Positions 17,377-27,933 are shown, counted from the first letter of the stretch. The stretch is DNA of 64,000 nucleotides from Sphingobacterium nematocida (GCF_900168125.1 NZ_FUZF01000013.1:1-64000); one strand, 5' to 3'. Notes: generated by a model from the letters alone, not told the origin. Numbers and translations: made by a program.

Positions 17377-19218
17377 TTATCTTTCAACCAATTCTTTGAC
17401 TTCCTCGCCAAAGTTATCCATTTTTGACTTCTTTATTCCGAACAGCTGCCCCCATTTGAAAAATGTACCAATGAACACAATACCCATCAGTAGCATTGCC
17501 ACACCCGCCAAAGAAGCTAGCAGGTACTGCTGTTGTGGTAGATAGATCTCCACAATCTGTACATAACCTGCCCAAAAGGTGATAATAGCCATAAATATTC
17601 CCGGTATCGCCGCACAAAGTGCGTAATTTTTTCTATTCATTCGAATGAGCATAGTCGTACAAACTATCAGTCCACAGGCTGCAAGCAATTGATTGGATAT
17701 CCCAAATAGGGGCCAGATGCTGCTCACATTGCCGGTGTAGACCAAGTATCCCCAGGAGAAAGTGAATACGGCACTGCAAAAAATTATGCCGGGCCACCAA
17801 TTCTTATCTTTAAATGCGGGAAAAACAGAGCCGAGCATTTCCTGTAGAAAAAAACGCCCCACCCGCGTGCCCGCATCGATAGCGGTCAAAATAAATACCG
17901 CTTCGAACATAATGGCAAAATTGTACCAGTAGGCCATCACATTGTCCATGAAGGGCACCTTATCAAATATATGTGCCATACCCACGGCTAAGGAGACCGC
18001 TCCTCCAGTCCGGCCATAAAGATCGACTCCAATTTTGTCTATAAAATGCGGTAAATCCACCGCATTTAACTCGGGATGCAATGCCAGAAAAGCCTCGTAC
18101 GAAGCTACCGGTGTATTGATCGCAAAATAGTCGCCAGGCAGCAGGGTACAGGCTGCGATTAATGCCATTAGGGCTACAAAACCCTCGACAAGCATAGCGC
18201 CGTATCCCACAAAAAGTATTTCACGTTCATTGCCGATCATTTTTGGGGTTGTGCCGGTAGCGATAATGGCATGGAAGCCAGAAATAGCGCCACAGGCTAT
18301 TACAATAAAGATAAAGGGCAATACCGGCCCCCCTATGATAGGCCCGCCACCGTGTACAAAACTGGTCAGTGCCGGCATCTGTATCGTCGGGGCAACAAAT
18401 ATAATGCCTATAGCGAGCATCAGAATCGTTCCGATTTTGAGGTAGGTAGAGAGGTAGTCTCGAGGTACCAACAGCAGCCAGATGGGGAGTACGGATGCCA
18501 AAAAACCATAGACGGCAATCGCTATGGATATGGTGCCTATACGCCAATTGAAAAGATTGGCAATGGCAGGTATTTCCATCAGATGATGTCCGGAGATAAT
18601 CCCAATAAACAATAATATGCCGCCCAAAATACTGGCAAAAGTGACAGAGCCTTCCCGAAAACGCATAATCAATCCCATAAGTAGGGCAATAGGCATCGTA
18701 AGGATAATGGTAAACAAGGACCAGGGGGCTTCGTGCATGGCGGATATGCAGGCTAGAGATAATCCAGCTAAGGTCAGGATCAGAATAAAGAGCACGGCCA
18801 ATCCGGAAATGGTACCGATGGGTCTAGAAATTTCTTTGGCGGCGATGCTCGCTAGACTCTCACCTTTATGCCTTACCGAGGCAAATAGTACTACCATGTC
18901 GTGCACCCCGCCTCCCAGTACGCAGCCGATCAATATCCATAGTGCACCCGGAAAGTAGCCAAACTGCGCTGCCAATACCGGACCTACCAAAGGTCCCGCA
19001 GCTGCAATAGCTGCAAAGTGATGTCCAAAAAGCACTTTTTTGTCGGTGCGCACATAATCCTGTCCATCCGCAAATTCTACTGCAGGGGTCACCCTGTTTG
19101 CATTCAACCGCAATACCTTATTAGCGAGAAAAATTCCGTAAAAACGGTAGGCAATAGCGAAAATAAGCAAACTGCTAAAAACGAGCGTTAGGGCATTGAT
19201 GCCGTTAAGAAATTCCAT
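17377..19218 (-). CDS. cstA: Carbon starvation protein CstA, peptide/pyruvate transporter
   Basis: 613 residues with about 16 hydrophobic helices. The CstA signature region near the N-terminus is clear (YVRTDKKVLFGHHFAAIAAAGPLVGPVLAAQ, about residues 55-86), as are GGVHDMVVLFASVRHKGESLA and ATGTTPKMIGNE. CstA proteins import peptides or pyruvate across the inner membrane and are induced by carbon limitation. Full length for the family. It lies between the FAD oxidoreductase and EEP genes on the same strand; a hairpin upstream at 19239-19272 suggests partly separate expression. Confidence 0.93.
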   Translation of the reverse strand: MEFLNGINALTLVFSSLLIFAIAYRFYGIFLANKVLRLNANRVTPAVEFADGQDYVRTDKKVLFGHHFAAIAAAGPLVGPVLAAQFGYFPGALWILIGCVLGGGVHDMVVLFASVRHKGESLASIAAKEISRPIGTISGLAVLFILILTLAGLSLACISAMHEAPWSLFTIILTMPIALLMGLIMRFREGSVTFASILGGILLFIGIISGHHLMEIPAIANLFNWRIGTISIAIAVYGFLASVLPIWLLLVPRDYLSTYLKIGTILMLAIGIIFVAPTIQMPALTSFVHGGGPIIGGPVLPFIFIVIACGAISGFHAIIATGTTPKMIGNEREILFVGYGAMLVEGFVALMALIAACTLLPGDYFAINTPVASYEAFLALHPELNAVDLPHFIDKIGVDLYGRTGGAVSLAVGMAHIFDKVPFMDNVMAYWYNFAIMFEAVFILTAIDAGTRVGRFFLQEMLGSVFPAFKDKNWWPGIIFCSAVFTFSWGYLVYTGNVSSIWPLFGISNQLLAACGLIVCTTMLIRMNRKNYALCAAIPGIFMAIITFWAGYVQIVEIYLPQQQYLLASLAGVAMLLMGIVFIGTFFKWGQLFGIKKSKMDNFGEEVKELVER

Positions 19219-19238
19219 GTGTCTATTTTTAAGAACAA

Positions 19239-19272
19239 ACCGAAAATCTTTTACTAGAAGAAGATTTTCGGT
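19239..19272 (-). terminator. Hairpin between FAD oxidoreductase and cstA
   Basis: ACCGAAAATCTT (19239-19250) and AAGATTTTCGGT (19261-19272) are perfect complements with a 10-base loop. On the minus strand it comes 16 bases after the oxidoreductase stop and is followed by TTTGTTCTT, a weak T run. Confidence 0.6.
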
Positions 19273-19288
19273 TCAGCTGCTATTTTAG

Positions 19289-20890
19289 TTATTTTTTCGG
19301 TTGAGCGAGGATCTGGCCTTGCTTCAGAAGTTCCATTTTTAATTTACCATAATCCACGGCCTGCACCGATGTATCTTCATCGATGGCATGCGTTGCGACA
19401 ATAGCTGCACTCTGCCCCAAAACCATAAAGACAGGCTCCATCCGTATCGATCCGAAAGCGATATGCGAAGCAGAGAGTGATACCGGCACGATTAGGTTAG
19501 TACACTCTGTTTTTTGGGGTACGATAGCACGAAGTGAAACAGGATAAGGAGCAAATCCTCCGACCTCCACATTCCCTTCATTTTTGACCATCCCATTCAC
19601 CACGATACGTTGGGTGTTATGACTGTCCATCCCATAGGCTGCCATTCCCACTGGATCGTTTACGACTTCGTGTCCAACGCAGTTGTGCTCGGTCATTACA
19701 TACTCGCCCAACATTCTTCTGCCTTCACGAATATACAATTGTGGGGTAAAATGTCCATTCTTTACGTACTCGTCTTTCGGATAGCCCCAGTTTGCAATAA
19801 ACGCGCTAAATGCCGCAGGGACACGCTTGTCGGTCAGATAAAAATACAATAACCCCTTTGTGTAAGACTCATGCTCTTCAAATATTTTTTTCCGTTCATC
19901 AAAACTTGCTTCTGCCCAATTGTGGTTTGCGCCGATCATATCGGTAGAGAAAGCACCTCGGTTGTTGATATCTGTTTTTCGTTTAGGCATTCTGCTCCAG
20001 ATAAAGTAGCGATCAAGTTTATCATCCGGTTGAGCTTCAAATAGGCGTGCTAATAGCTCATATTTCTTTACGTCATAGCCCTTGGGTTTGGTAATCGGAA
20101 TTCTGTTTTCCACACTGTCAGTTAGACAGATGCGAAAATTATAAGCCTGTACCAGCTTATCGCCACTGCCGGTAGGAGTAGCTTTATTGTCACTGATGCC
20201 CCACACCAATCCGCTCGATGGGTTATCGGCCACAACATACGGACTCACACCATCAGGAAATTGATGAAAGCCAGATTTTTTGCGATATTCGGGCAAGTGA
20301 AAGCCGCTCAGGGTTTCTCCGTACAGGTCATTATTTTCACGGCCTACTGTATAGGAGACTTTAGCCATCGCCATCAGATCTCCTTCATACGTGCAGTCTA
20401 AAAATACTTTTGCAGCTATACGCTTTTTCTTACGGCTGGATCCAAAAGTGTTTACTAGCGTGACCGACACTATAGCAGCCCCTTCTTTTTCAACCGTTTC
20501 GATACGTTTATTAAAAATAATAGGCACATCGGATTCTTTTAGGTAGTCATTGAATATTTTTAATGCAGCTTTGGGTTCAAAGGTCCAAATTTCTTTTTCG
20601 CCGTAGATTTGTCCCAATCGTTGATAAAAGTCTCTTGAATAACCGCCGATTACCTGCTTGTTGCCGATATCTGTCGCTCCAAGTCCTCCGGACGATAACC
20701 CACCAATATGTTCATCTGTCGCAATCAGCACCACGGATTTTCCCATTTTTCGGGCGGTATGTGCAGCTATGACACCAGATGATGTCGCGCCATAGATGCA
20801 TATGTCATATTGATCTGTATCTTTTGATGCCCAGCTCTCTAGTGGGAGTACTGCCCATAAAATAAGTATGCTTAAAATAATTCTTTTCAT
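19289..20890 (-). CDS. Secreted FAD-dependent oxidoreductase (FAD_oxidored family)
   Basis: 533 residues with a signal peptide (IILSILILWAVLPLESWA). An N-terminal dinucleotide-binding fold (YDICIYGATSSGVIAAHTA, about residues 27-45; GGLSSGGLGATDIGN) and the family motifs VFLDCTYEGDLMAMAKVSYTVGRE and YVMTEHNCVG identify the FAD_oxidored (PF12831) group found in many Bacteroidota polysaccharide-utilisation loci. Members probably oxidise sugars or related alcohols in the periplasm; the substrate here is unknown. It follows SusD by 43 bases in the locus 2 order. Confidence 0.8.
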   Translation of the reverse strand: MKRIILSILILWAVLPLESWASKDTDQYDICIYGATSSGVIAAHTARKMGKSVVLIATDEHIGGLSSGGLGATDIGNKQVIGGYSRDFYQRLGQIYGEKEIWTFEPKAALKIFNDYLKESDVPIIFNKRIETVEKEGAAIVSVTLVNTFGSSRKKKRIAAKVFLDCTYEGDLMAMAKVSYTVGRENNDLYGETLSGFHLPEYRKKSGFHQFPDGVSPYVVADNPSSGLVWGISDNKATPTGSGDKLVQAYNFRICLTDSVENRIPITKPKGYDVKKYELLARLFEAQPDDKLDRYFIWSRMPKRKTDINNRGAFSTDMIGANHNWAEASFDERKKIFEEHESYTKGLLYFYLTDKRVPAAFSAFIANWGYPKDEYVKNGHFTPQLYIREGRRMLGEYVMTEHNCVGHEVVNDPVGMAAYGMDSHNTQRIVVNGMVKNEGNVEVGGFAPYPVSLRAIVPQKTECTNLIVPVSLSASHIAFGSIRMEPVFMVLGQSAAIVATHAIDEDTSVQAVDYGKLKMELLKQGQILAQPKK

Positions 20891-20933
20891 TTCGTTTTTA
20901 TTAAATAGTTCTTAACCTTGAAGATATAGTCGT

Positions 20934-22616
20934 TTAATAGTTCGGGTTTTGTTCTAACTTCGTGTTTACTTCCCTTTCTAACCTTGGAATTGGCCATAAA
21001 TAATTCTTCTTTTCATCGAAGGTTCGAGTTTCGATCACCCGCATTTTTTCGGCATTGGATACCTTCTCATAGTGTGGTGTGCCATTTTCATCGATCACAG
21101 GTGCTGACGCAAGAAAGGCATTACGGATTCTTCCTAATAGCTTACCAGGGATCACTTGATGGGCTATTTTCCACCTTCGGATGTCAAAAAGCCGCAATCC
21201 CTCGGCAGCGAGTTCGTACTTTCTTTCTTTGCGCACTATGGAGCGAAGCTCTTCTTGAGATTTGCCCGTTTGGATAGGGGGCATATTCACAGTAGGGCGC
21301 TGCCGTACGGTATTAATGGCATCGTACACGGACTGATCAAGCTGGTTTTGTTCAATTTTGGCTTCGGCATAATTCAACAATACCTCTGCATATCGGAAGG
21401 CTATGATATTGATGTCCGAATTTGCCGGGTCATCCTTATCGGCTACGTCCGCATATTTTCGCCATAGGTAGCCTGAAAAAGTGGCATACGCATTGGTCAC
21501 ATCTGTATTCGATACCCGCGTCGCCGGATTGGTATTGTAATTCCAGGTTTTGAGGCTGTCTGGATGTGTCTCAAACATATAATTGATAAATACGGTCTGC
21601 GGGAGGACAATAGATTGTGTCAATCTTGGATCTCGATTCTCAAACGGTTTTTGAGGGTTGTATCGCGGTGATTTGTCTATCGAAAGACCATCAGTACACT
21701 CGTACGAATCTACCATGGACTGCACGGGGATCTTGCCTGAAAATCCCTTGGCTAGACGCGAGAAAAACTGTAAGGATATGGCATGCACCTGGAGCCCTTT
21801 TTGATATTGAATGGACCATATGATCTCATCGGATTTTTCGCCTACATAAGAGAATAGTTCTCCGAATTTTGGGTGTAGCTTATAGGTGCCGAGATCCATC
21901 AGCGCTTTGGCCGCCATAGCCGCCTCATCCCATCGTTCATTGAACAGGGCCACTCTGGATTTTAGTGCTAGGGCTGCACCTTGATTCGCGCGCCCCTTAT
22001 TGGATAAGTTCGTTACTTTTAATAGGTGGGGCTCTATCTGATCGAGCTCGTCGAGTACAAAATTTGTTACTTCTTCTTTTGTCGATCGGGCTACCTGCGA
22101 CTCGGATAGGGGTAATACCTTGGTGATCAGGGGTACGCCTCCATATAGCTCGTTGAGGTAGGAATAAAAATAGGCTCTTAAGAAGCGGGTTTCCGAAATT
22201 AACTGGTTGTATTTTGCCTCGGCTACGATCGCTTTGATGCCCTCTGCTTTGTCCAGAATATTGTTGCACCGTGCTATTCCTTTGTAAAGTTGATTCCAGA
22301 TAGCGCTCGTATAACCATTGTCCGGATTTCCTAAACCTAAACCTAGATACTGCAGATCGTTTGTATTGCGATCCCACCCGATGTCGGACGCATAATCGAA
22401 GGTGAGTGACATAGGTAGCCCCGAATATGAATACCATAAAGCGTTATAAGCACCGGTGACGGCCATCTCTAGTTCTGCCTCGTTGGTCAGGAATGTCTCA
22501 TTGGAAGGGCTGTCTAAGGGATACCGCTCCAAATATTCGCTATTGCAGGAAGTAAAGGTCAGCATTACTATGCCAACGATGTATAGGTATGTTTGCTGTT
22601 TCATTGTTTTCGTCAT
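20934..22616 (-). CDS. SusD/RagB-type nutrient-binding lipoprotein (locus 2)
   Basis: 560 residues from ATG 22616, or 556 from the in-frame ATG 22604, which fits the signal peptide better. Lipobox IVMLTFTSC is followed by NSEYLERYPLDSPS. Family motifs: NNILDKAEG, ETRFLRAYFYSYLNELYGGVPL, RYAEVLLNYAEAKIE, and the C-terminal RKERKYELAAEGLRLFDIRRW with YLWPIPRLERE. It caps the SusC transporter of the same locus, whose stop is only 2 bases before. Confidence 0.93.
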   Translation of the reverse strand: MTKTMKQQTYLYIVGIVMLTFTSCNSEYLERYPLDSPSNETFLTNEAELEMAVTGAYNALWYSYSGLPMSLTFDYASDIGWDRNTNDLQYLGLGLGNPDNGYTSAIWNQLYKGIARCNNILDKAEGIKAIVAEAKYNQLISETRFLRAYFYSYLNELYGGVPLITKVLPLSESQVARSTKEEVTNFVLDELDQIEPHLLKVTNLSNKGRANQGAALALKSRVALFNERWDEAAMAAKALMDLGTYKLHPKFGELFSYVGEKSDEIIWSIQYQKGLQVHAISLQFFSRLAKGFSGKIPVQSMVDSYECTDGLSIDKSPRYNPQKPFENRDPRLTQSIVLPQTVFINYMFETHPDSLKTWNYNTNPATRVSNTDVTNAYATFSGYLWRKYADVADKDDPANSDINIIAFRYAEVLLNYAEAKIEQNQLDQSVYDAINTVRQRPTVNMPPIQTGKSQEELRSIVRKERKYELAAEGLRLFDIRRWKIAHQVIPGKLLGRIRNAFLASAPVIDENGTPHYEKVSNAEKMRVIETRTFDEKKNYLWPIPRLEREVNTKLEQNPNY

Positions 22617-22618
22617 TA

Positions 22619-25600
22619 TTAAAGCTTAACATTCAGTCCAACACTGTATACTTTCATCTGTGGGTACCAGCTTCCATCACCAACAGGACCTTCTGGATCA
22701 TACCCTTCCCAAAATTTATTATGGGTGAAAAGATTCTGACCGCTTACATAGATTCGAAGTGCCTTGATATTTTCCTGCATCCGAGGAGACAAGGGGACAG
22801 TGTAGCTTAGTTGTACATTTTTTAGACGCAGATAAGCGGCACTTTTCATCCAAAATGTAGAATTCTGGATATTGTTGATTTCATTAAATGCAAAACGGGG
22901 GAAATTACTGTTCGTATTTTCGGGTGTCCATCGATCTTTGTGCTGTTCCTGCACCGTGCCACCTTCGTAAAAAGGCATTATACCTTGCCCATACAGATAG
23001 CCCGATGCTTTTCCTACCCCTTGTAAAAATAGAGACAGGTCGAATCCTTTATAGCCTAAATCAATATTCGTACTGTAGGTGTAGCGCGGCAAATGGCTGC
23101 CCATGATGATTTCGTCTTGGTTGTCGATCTTGCCATCACCATTCTGGTCTTTGTATTTAATATCCCCAGGAGCCACTGTGCCAAATTGTTTGGCATGGTC
23201 TGCAATATCTGCAGCATCTTTAAAATACCCCTCCGCTTCATAACCATACAGTGAATTCATAGGATAGCCTTCATGATTGACCTGCAATCCCGTCCTTTGT
23301 ACACCCCGCATATCCAGTACTTTGTTTTTGACATCCGAGAGATTTACCGTAACTCCGTATTTAAAGGAATTGACCTGATTGCGGTACCCTAAAGAGACTT
23401 CCCAGCCCTTGTTTTCCATTACTCCTGCATTCTGGTAAGGAGCACCCAGACCATTGGTCTTTGGGATGTCGAGTTGCAGAAGGATGTCGGTTGTTTTGCG
23501 ATAGAAATAATCTGCCGTCAGGCTAAAGCTTTTCCATAGCTGAAGATCCACCCCGATATCCGTAACGGTGGTTGTCTCCCATTTTATTTCCGGATTTGCC
23601 ATGGTAAGTAGTGCCGCTCCCGTATAAATGCGGTCGTCAAAAACATAGTTATTGTCCCCGATAGTGACAAACGCAGCAAATGGATATAGTCCTATATCTT
23701 GATTGCCCAGCTTACCCCAGGATGCCCGCAGTTTCATATCGTTGATGGTAGGAAGAATATCTTGCATAAAGGACTCCTGGCTCAATCTCCAACCTGCTGA
23801 AAAGGATGGAAAAAAGGAGTATTTATTACCCTTGCCAAACCGAGATGAACCATCGTAGCGTGCATTGGCTTCAAAAAGGTACTTTTCTTTATAATTGTAG
23901 TTTATTCTCCCAAATAAGGATCTTAAAGACCAATGGGTGGAATTGCCACCCGTGCGTTCGTTTTCCTTATTTCCGGCATCGATCTCCTGAAATTGGGGAA
24001 GCAGAAAAACCTCTCGAAAAGCAGATAAGGTATGATCTACTTGGTCCTCTTGTTGAAACCCCGCCAGTATGGTCAACTGGTGATCCGCTGCGATCCGCTT
24101 GTCGAATGTGGCCATAGCACGTAGATTATTGTACCAATATTGAGAAAAGCTTTCCTTTAATGAATTGCGGGCAGGTTTGGCAAAACTCTTTGTTCCGTCC
24201 CAATTGTAGGTTTGGATGATTTCTGCGAATGATTTGTTGTGGCTTATCTCAAATTTTGGGGAGTATACCAGGTTAAATTTCAACCATTCTACAGGCTGAT
24301 ATTTTAAATCCAGATTGATAATGGAATTGAAAGGGTTCACTTTATTAAGTCCACCATCACGGGCTTTGGCAATGGGATTATCGCCATTCCAGCCTTCTCC
24401 ATATTGGCCATTGGAAAAAATCCCGGGTTGATTTGCGGGAATACGTCGCATCCAGTGAAAGACAGAACTGGTGCTGGAAGAAGGTTCTATCAGATTTTTG
24501 CGTACCAACAGTAGATCCATGGCTGCCGACCACTTGTCATTTAAGGTAATATCTGTATTTAGCCGCATATTGTAACGCTTGAAATTCGTATTGTCCAATA
24601 TGCCGTCCTGATCGATATAGTTAATCGATCCCAATACTTTTACCTTCTCACTCGATGAACTAATGCCTATGTGGTGATTATGCATAAAGCCGTTACTACG
24701 CATGGTGAGTGCTCTCCAATCGGTATCTGGATAGCGGTCTGGATTGGTGGATATCCCTGCTATATATTCATCGATTACTTTTTGCGTATATAAGGGATCT
24801 CGTCCGGTATTTGTATAGGCTTCGTTGATCATCGTCATATGATCTATTGCACCTACCATCGATGTATTATCCGTCGGGACCTGCCAGCCGGCGTAGCTGC
24901 TGTATTCGACCATAGCTCCCGGTTTGTTTGCGCGCTTGGTCGTTATTAGAATTACACCTCCTGCCGCGCGGGAGCCATAAATTGCAGCGGAGGCTGCATC
25001 TTTCAAAACAGAGATATTCTCGATATCATTGGCATCCACGTTGTTCATCGTAGACTCTACGCCGTCCACCAAGACAAGAGGCCCCATGCCACTGCCGAGT
25101 GTACCTACACCTCGGATTAATAAATTCCCCCCATCTCGGCCCGGCTGCCCGGACTGTTGTCTGACGGTGAGCCCGGGAACTAATCCCTGTAGGGCGCTTG
25201 ATACCTGTGCTACCGGTCGTTTTGCTATTTCATCCCCTTTTACAGAAGATACGGAGCCTGTTAAGTTTACTTTTTTTTGCACCCCATAGCCTACTACGAC
25301 AACTTCGTCCAGTTCATCATTCTCCTGAATAAGGACAATTGCCATGGAATTGCCAGATACTTTAGCTTCTTGGGGTTTAAATCCTACCGAGCTGAATACT
25401 AGGGTGCTTGAAGGATCGACCTTTAAGGTGAATCGACCGTTTTCATCGGTCAACGTCCCTGCTGAAGTTCCTTTAACCTTGACACTAACGCCCATAATAG
25501 GTTCCGCACGTTCGTTAGTTACTTGTCCGGTGATAGACTGTTGCGCTGCTGCAGGATCTATATTCCGCTTATCACTTAGTGCGATCGGCTTTTTCCGTAC

Positions 25601-25993
25601 TAGAATAATCCGATCCACAATTTCATAGGTCAGCGGTTGTTTGGAGAATAGTTGCTCCAACGCATGTTCTATCGATGCATTGCGGATGGTGATGTTTACC
25701 GGCTGGGCGATGTCCAATATTTCGGCATTGTAGGAAAAGTCATACCGGGTCTGTTTACTTATTCGCTCCATCGCTGTGGACAACAACGTCTTTTTGAGCG
25801 TAAGATTTACAGTCTGGGCAGATATCTTGGCCGAAACTTGCAAGCTTAATGCCAGTAGTAGTGTCACGAAAATCTTCATAAGAATAAGCGTTCTTAAAAA
25901 ACGTCTGTCAAAGTGAAACTTGTATACCACTAAAGGGATATACGCCTCCTTGCAAACTGAGGTATAATTCATAACTTTGTGTTTAATGGTCAA
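22619..25993 (-). CDS. SusC-type TonB-dependent transporter with STN domain (locus 2)
   Basis: 1124 residues. After a signal peptide (TLLLALSLQVSAKISAQ, about 43-60) there is an STN signalling domain (about 62-132: AMERISKQTRYDFSYNAEIL), a carboxypeptidase-regulatory-like domain (about 150-235), a TonB plug (about 240-350, VVVGYGVQKKVNLTGSVSSV; DAASAAIYGSRAAGGVILITTKR) and the beta-barrel. The STN domain and the FecR/sigma genes directly upstream indicate that substrate binding signals to the sigma factor. Start could be 25993 or the next ATG, 25972. Confidence 0.93.
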   Translation of the reverse strand: MTIKHKVMNYTSVCKEAYIPLVVYKFHFDRRFLRTLILMKIFVTLLLALSLQVSAKISAQTVNLTLKKTLLSTAMERISKQTRYDFSYNAEILDIAQPVNITIRNASIEHALEQLFSKQPLTYEIVDRIILVRKKPIALSDKRNIDPAAAQQSITGQVTNERAEPIMGVSVKVKGTSAGTLTDENGRFTLKVDPSSTLVFSSVGFKPQEAKVSGNSMAIVLIQENDELDEVVVVGYGVQKKVNLTGSVSSVKGDEIAKRPVAQVSSALQGLVPGLTVRQQSGQPGRDGGNLLIRGVGTLGSGMGPLVLVDGVESTMNNVDANDIENISVLKDAASAAIYGSRAAGGVILITTKRANKPGAMVEYSSYAGWQVPTDNTSMVGAIDHMTMINEAYTNTGRDPLYTQKVIDEYIAGISTNPDRYPDTDWRALTMRSNGFMHNHHIGISSSSEKVKVLGSINYIDQDGILDNTNFKRYNMRLNTDITLNDKWSAAMDLLLVRKNLIEPSSSTSSVFHWMRRIPANQPGIFSNGQYGEGWNGDNPIAKARDGGLNKVNPFNSIINLDLKYQPVEWLKFNLVYSPKFEISHNKSFAEIIQTYNWDGTKSFAKPARNSLKESFSQYWYNNLRAMATFDKRIAADHQLTILAGFQQEDQVDHTLSAFREVFLLPQFQEIDAGNKENERTGGNSTHWSLRSLFGRINYNYKEKYLFEANARYDGSSRFGKGNKYSFFPSFSAGWRLSQESFMQDILPTINDMKLRASWGKLGNQDIGLYPFAAFVTIGDNNYVFDDRIYTGAALLTMANPEIKWETTTVTDIGVDLQLWKSFSLTADYFYRKTTDILLQLDIPKTNGLGAPYQNAGVMENKGWEVSLGYRNQVNSFKYGVTVNLSDVKNKVLDMRGVQRTGLQVNHEGYPMNSLYGYEAEGYFKDAADIADHAKQFGTVAPGDIKYKDQNGDGKIDNQDEIIMGSHLPRYTYSTNIDLGYKGFDLSLFLQGVGKASGYLYGQGIMPFYEGGTVQEQHKDRWTPENTNSNFPRFAFNEINNIQNSTFWMKSAAYLRLKNVQLSYTVPLSPRMQENIKALRIYVSGQNLFTHNKFWEGYDPEGPVGDGSWYPQMKVYSVGLNVKL

Positions 25994-26028
25994 TTATTCT
26001 GTTTAACAATACGCAATAAATGCTGGCC

Positions 26029-26060
26029 AAAAAATGCCGGAGTGTTCCACCACTTCGGTA
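26029..26060 (-). terminator. Attenuator-like hairpin between FecR and SusC (locus 2)
   Basis: On the minus strand ACCGAAGTG and CACTCCGGC form a stem with one mismatch and a 6-base loop, followed by ATTTTTTGG. It lies between the FecR stop (26093) and the SusC start (25993), so regulator and transporter are probably uncoupled. Confidence 0.6.
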
Positions 26061-26092
26061 TTTTTTATTATAAGGCATCGCATCACTATAAT

Positions 26093-27241
26093 CTATTCGC
26101 TCATAACCTGAAGCCTCCTTCCTTCTATTTTAAGCTTAATATTAGCCATCCTTTCCAATACATAGAGTACACTGGAAAGCTTCTTGTCATTTCTTATCGA
26201 AGCATGTATTTTTACATTTTCTGGGATCCTATTGTAATCTACGTCCAGATCATACCAGCGTTCTATTTGACGGATGACTTCGGGCAGCGGCGTCGCAACG
26301 AATCGAAATTCTCCGCTCGTCCACGCGGTGTATGCCTCGGAGTTTACCTGTTTTACACGATATCCAGCACTGCCGAGCGAAGCTTGTTCATCGGGGTTCA
26401 GTATCGTTGAAGCCCCGCTATCCACGGTTTTGAGTGCTACCTTGCCACTTACTAAGGTTGTGGTTACATCGGGTTCATTGGCATACGCATTTACGTTAAA
26501 TACGGTTCCCAAGACTTGCAATTCTTGTTTGTCTGTCTTTACAACAAAAGGCTTTGCTGTGTTGCTGATGACCTCAAAATAAGCCTCTCCCTGTAGCTCC
26601 ACTTCTCTTTTGGTCCCGCCAAACGCAGTAGGGTAGCGGAGGGAAGACGCTGCATTTAACCATACGAGCGAGCCATCGGGCAATATTAATTTATACATTC
26701 CTTTGCGAGGAGTGACTAAGCGGGCAAACTTGCTCTCCGCATCATCGACTATTTGTGTACCGTCGGTATAAGTAATCTTATCGTTTTGCATGGAAATACC
26801 GGTATTTTCTTCCTTGAGTGCGATGGATTGCCCATTTTCTAAGATCAGGGTGGCGCGATTTGTCCCGGGCTCAATATCGGTAAGAACACTGTTAGTAGAG
26901 GGAAATCCTGACTTTATGCGCTGGATAACGAAAGTAAATGAACATATAAGTAGGATCGATGCCGCAATAGAAACCAATTTTATCCGTCGTGTTACTATTT
27001 TTTTGTTATTATACTGGTTTTCTATCGCACGGAGAATTTCCCGTCGTTTGGATTTCGCTAGATGGACCGCATCAGTGGAGATTTCATTTTCCGGGACGGG
27101 CTTTGAGAATTCCTTTTCAACAAGGCGATGGAGATCTTCTGTATATTCATTGAGTTCAAAGTGTCTTAGTAATATACTCAACTCTTCTTGAGTATATTCG
27201 TTATCCAGAAAACGTTTAAATATATCATGAATATAGGCCAT
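26093..27241 (-). CDS. FecR-type anti-sigma factor (locus 2)
   Basis: 382 residues. An N-terminal cytoplasmic segment with the sigma-binding helices is followed by one membrane helix (LVSIAASILLICSFTFVIQRI, about 88-108), the FecR domain (about 170-280: YKLILPDGSLVWLNAASSLRYP, GEAYFEVISN, VLGTVFNVNAY) and the DUF4974 C-terminal domain (about 310-380). It holds the ECF sigma factor inactive until the STN domain of SusC signals import. It stands 71 bases after the sigma gene and 99 before SusC. Confidence 0.93.
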   Translation of the reverse strand: MAYIHDIFKRFLDNEYTQEELSILLRHFELNEYTEDLHRLVEKEFSKPVPENEISTDAVHLAKSKRREILRAIENQYNNKKIVTRRIKLVSIAASILLICSFTFVIQRIKSGFPSTNSVLTDIEPGTNRATLILENGQSIALKEENTGISMQNDKITYTDGTQIVDDAESKFARLVTPRKGMYKLILPDGSLVWLNAASSLRYPTAFGGTKREVELQGEAYFEVISNTAKPFVVKTDKQELQVLGTVFNVNAYANEPDVTTTLVSGKVALKTVDSGASTILNPDEQASLGSAGYRVKQVNSEAYTAWTSGEFRFVATPLPEVIRQIERWYDLDVDYNRIPENVKIHASIRNDKKLSSVLYVLERMANIKLKIEGRRLQVMSE

Positions 27242-27312
27242 AGGGAATCTCTTTAACTATACAGACTCCGTTTAAAGAAATGTTCTCGGCTCGGGATTGA
27301 AAAAAAATGAAA

Positions 27313-27933
27313 TTATTTAAAGACTAAAGTAACGAGCAGGGAAAAAAGTATTTCCGGATGATTTTTTGCTATCTCGTCGCGAAGGAATACAGCAGATTTA
27401 GCCATGTGGTCTTTAATCGTGCTGATCGACACGCCAAAGTATTGAGACGCTTCTTCGTAAGTTTTGCCTTCCAATTTAATAAGCCTAAAGACCCGTTGTC
27501 TTTGTGGGGGGAGCTGCGATATCAGCTTTTCTAGCACTTCCAGCGTTTCTTTCTCCTCTAGTAGTGGCTGTATATGATCATAACTGACCCTAACATGAAG
27601 CAACAATTGCCTTTCAAGTTCTTTATCTTTTGAAGCCCGATGAAAAAAATCTATCGCCAGGTTCTTGGCGATAACTAGGAGATAGGCTTTTATATTGGTT
27701 TCGTTTGTTAGATTTTTGCGTCCGTTCCACAGCTTTAGAAAAGTGTCCTGAAGCAACTCTTCTACAATTTCAGTCCTTTTTACCAAGCGATAGAGCTTAT
27801 AGGTGAGCGTGTCTGCATACTGATCATACACTTCTTCATAGGCCCAAGGTTCCCCCTTTTTAAGCCCCAGAACAAGTTCTGTATCATCGATTGGACAGTG
27901 CATTCGCATTAAAAATTTAGATTTATAAGTCAA
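27313..27933 (-). CDS. ECF RNA polymerase sigma-70 factor (locus 2)
   Basis: 206 residues. Region 2 spans about 25-95 (YEEVYDQYADTLTYKLYRL, EIVEELLQDTFLKLWNGR) and region 4 about 135-190 (LPPQRQRVFRLIKLEGKTYEEASQYFGVSISTIKDHM). The Bacteroidota FecI-like type acts with the FecR anti-sigma encoded next to direct transcription of the SusCD genes. The first few residues before MRMHCPIDD may not be translated: an ATG at 27906 is an alternative start. Confidence 0.93.
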   Translation of the reverse strand: MTYKSKFLMRMHCPIDDTELVLGLKKGEPWAYEEVYDQYADTLTYKLYRLVKRTEIVEELLQDTFLKLWNGRKNLTNETNIKAYLLVIAKNLAIDFFHRASKDKELERQLLLHVRVSYDHIQPLLEEKETLEVLEKLISQLPPQRQRVFRLIKLEGKTYEEASQYFGVSISTIKDHMAKSAVFLRDEIAKNHPEILFSLLVTLVFK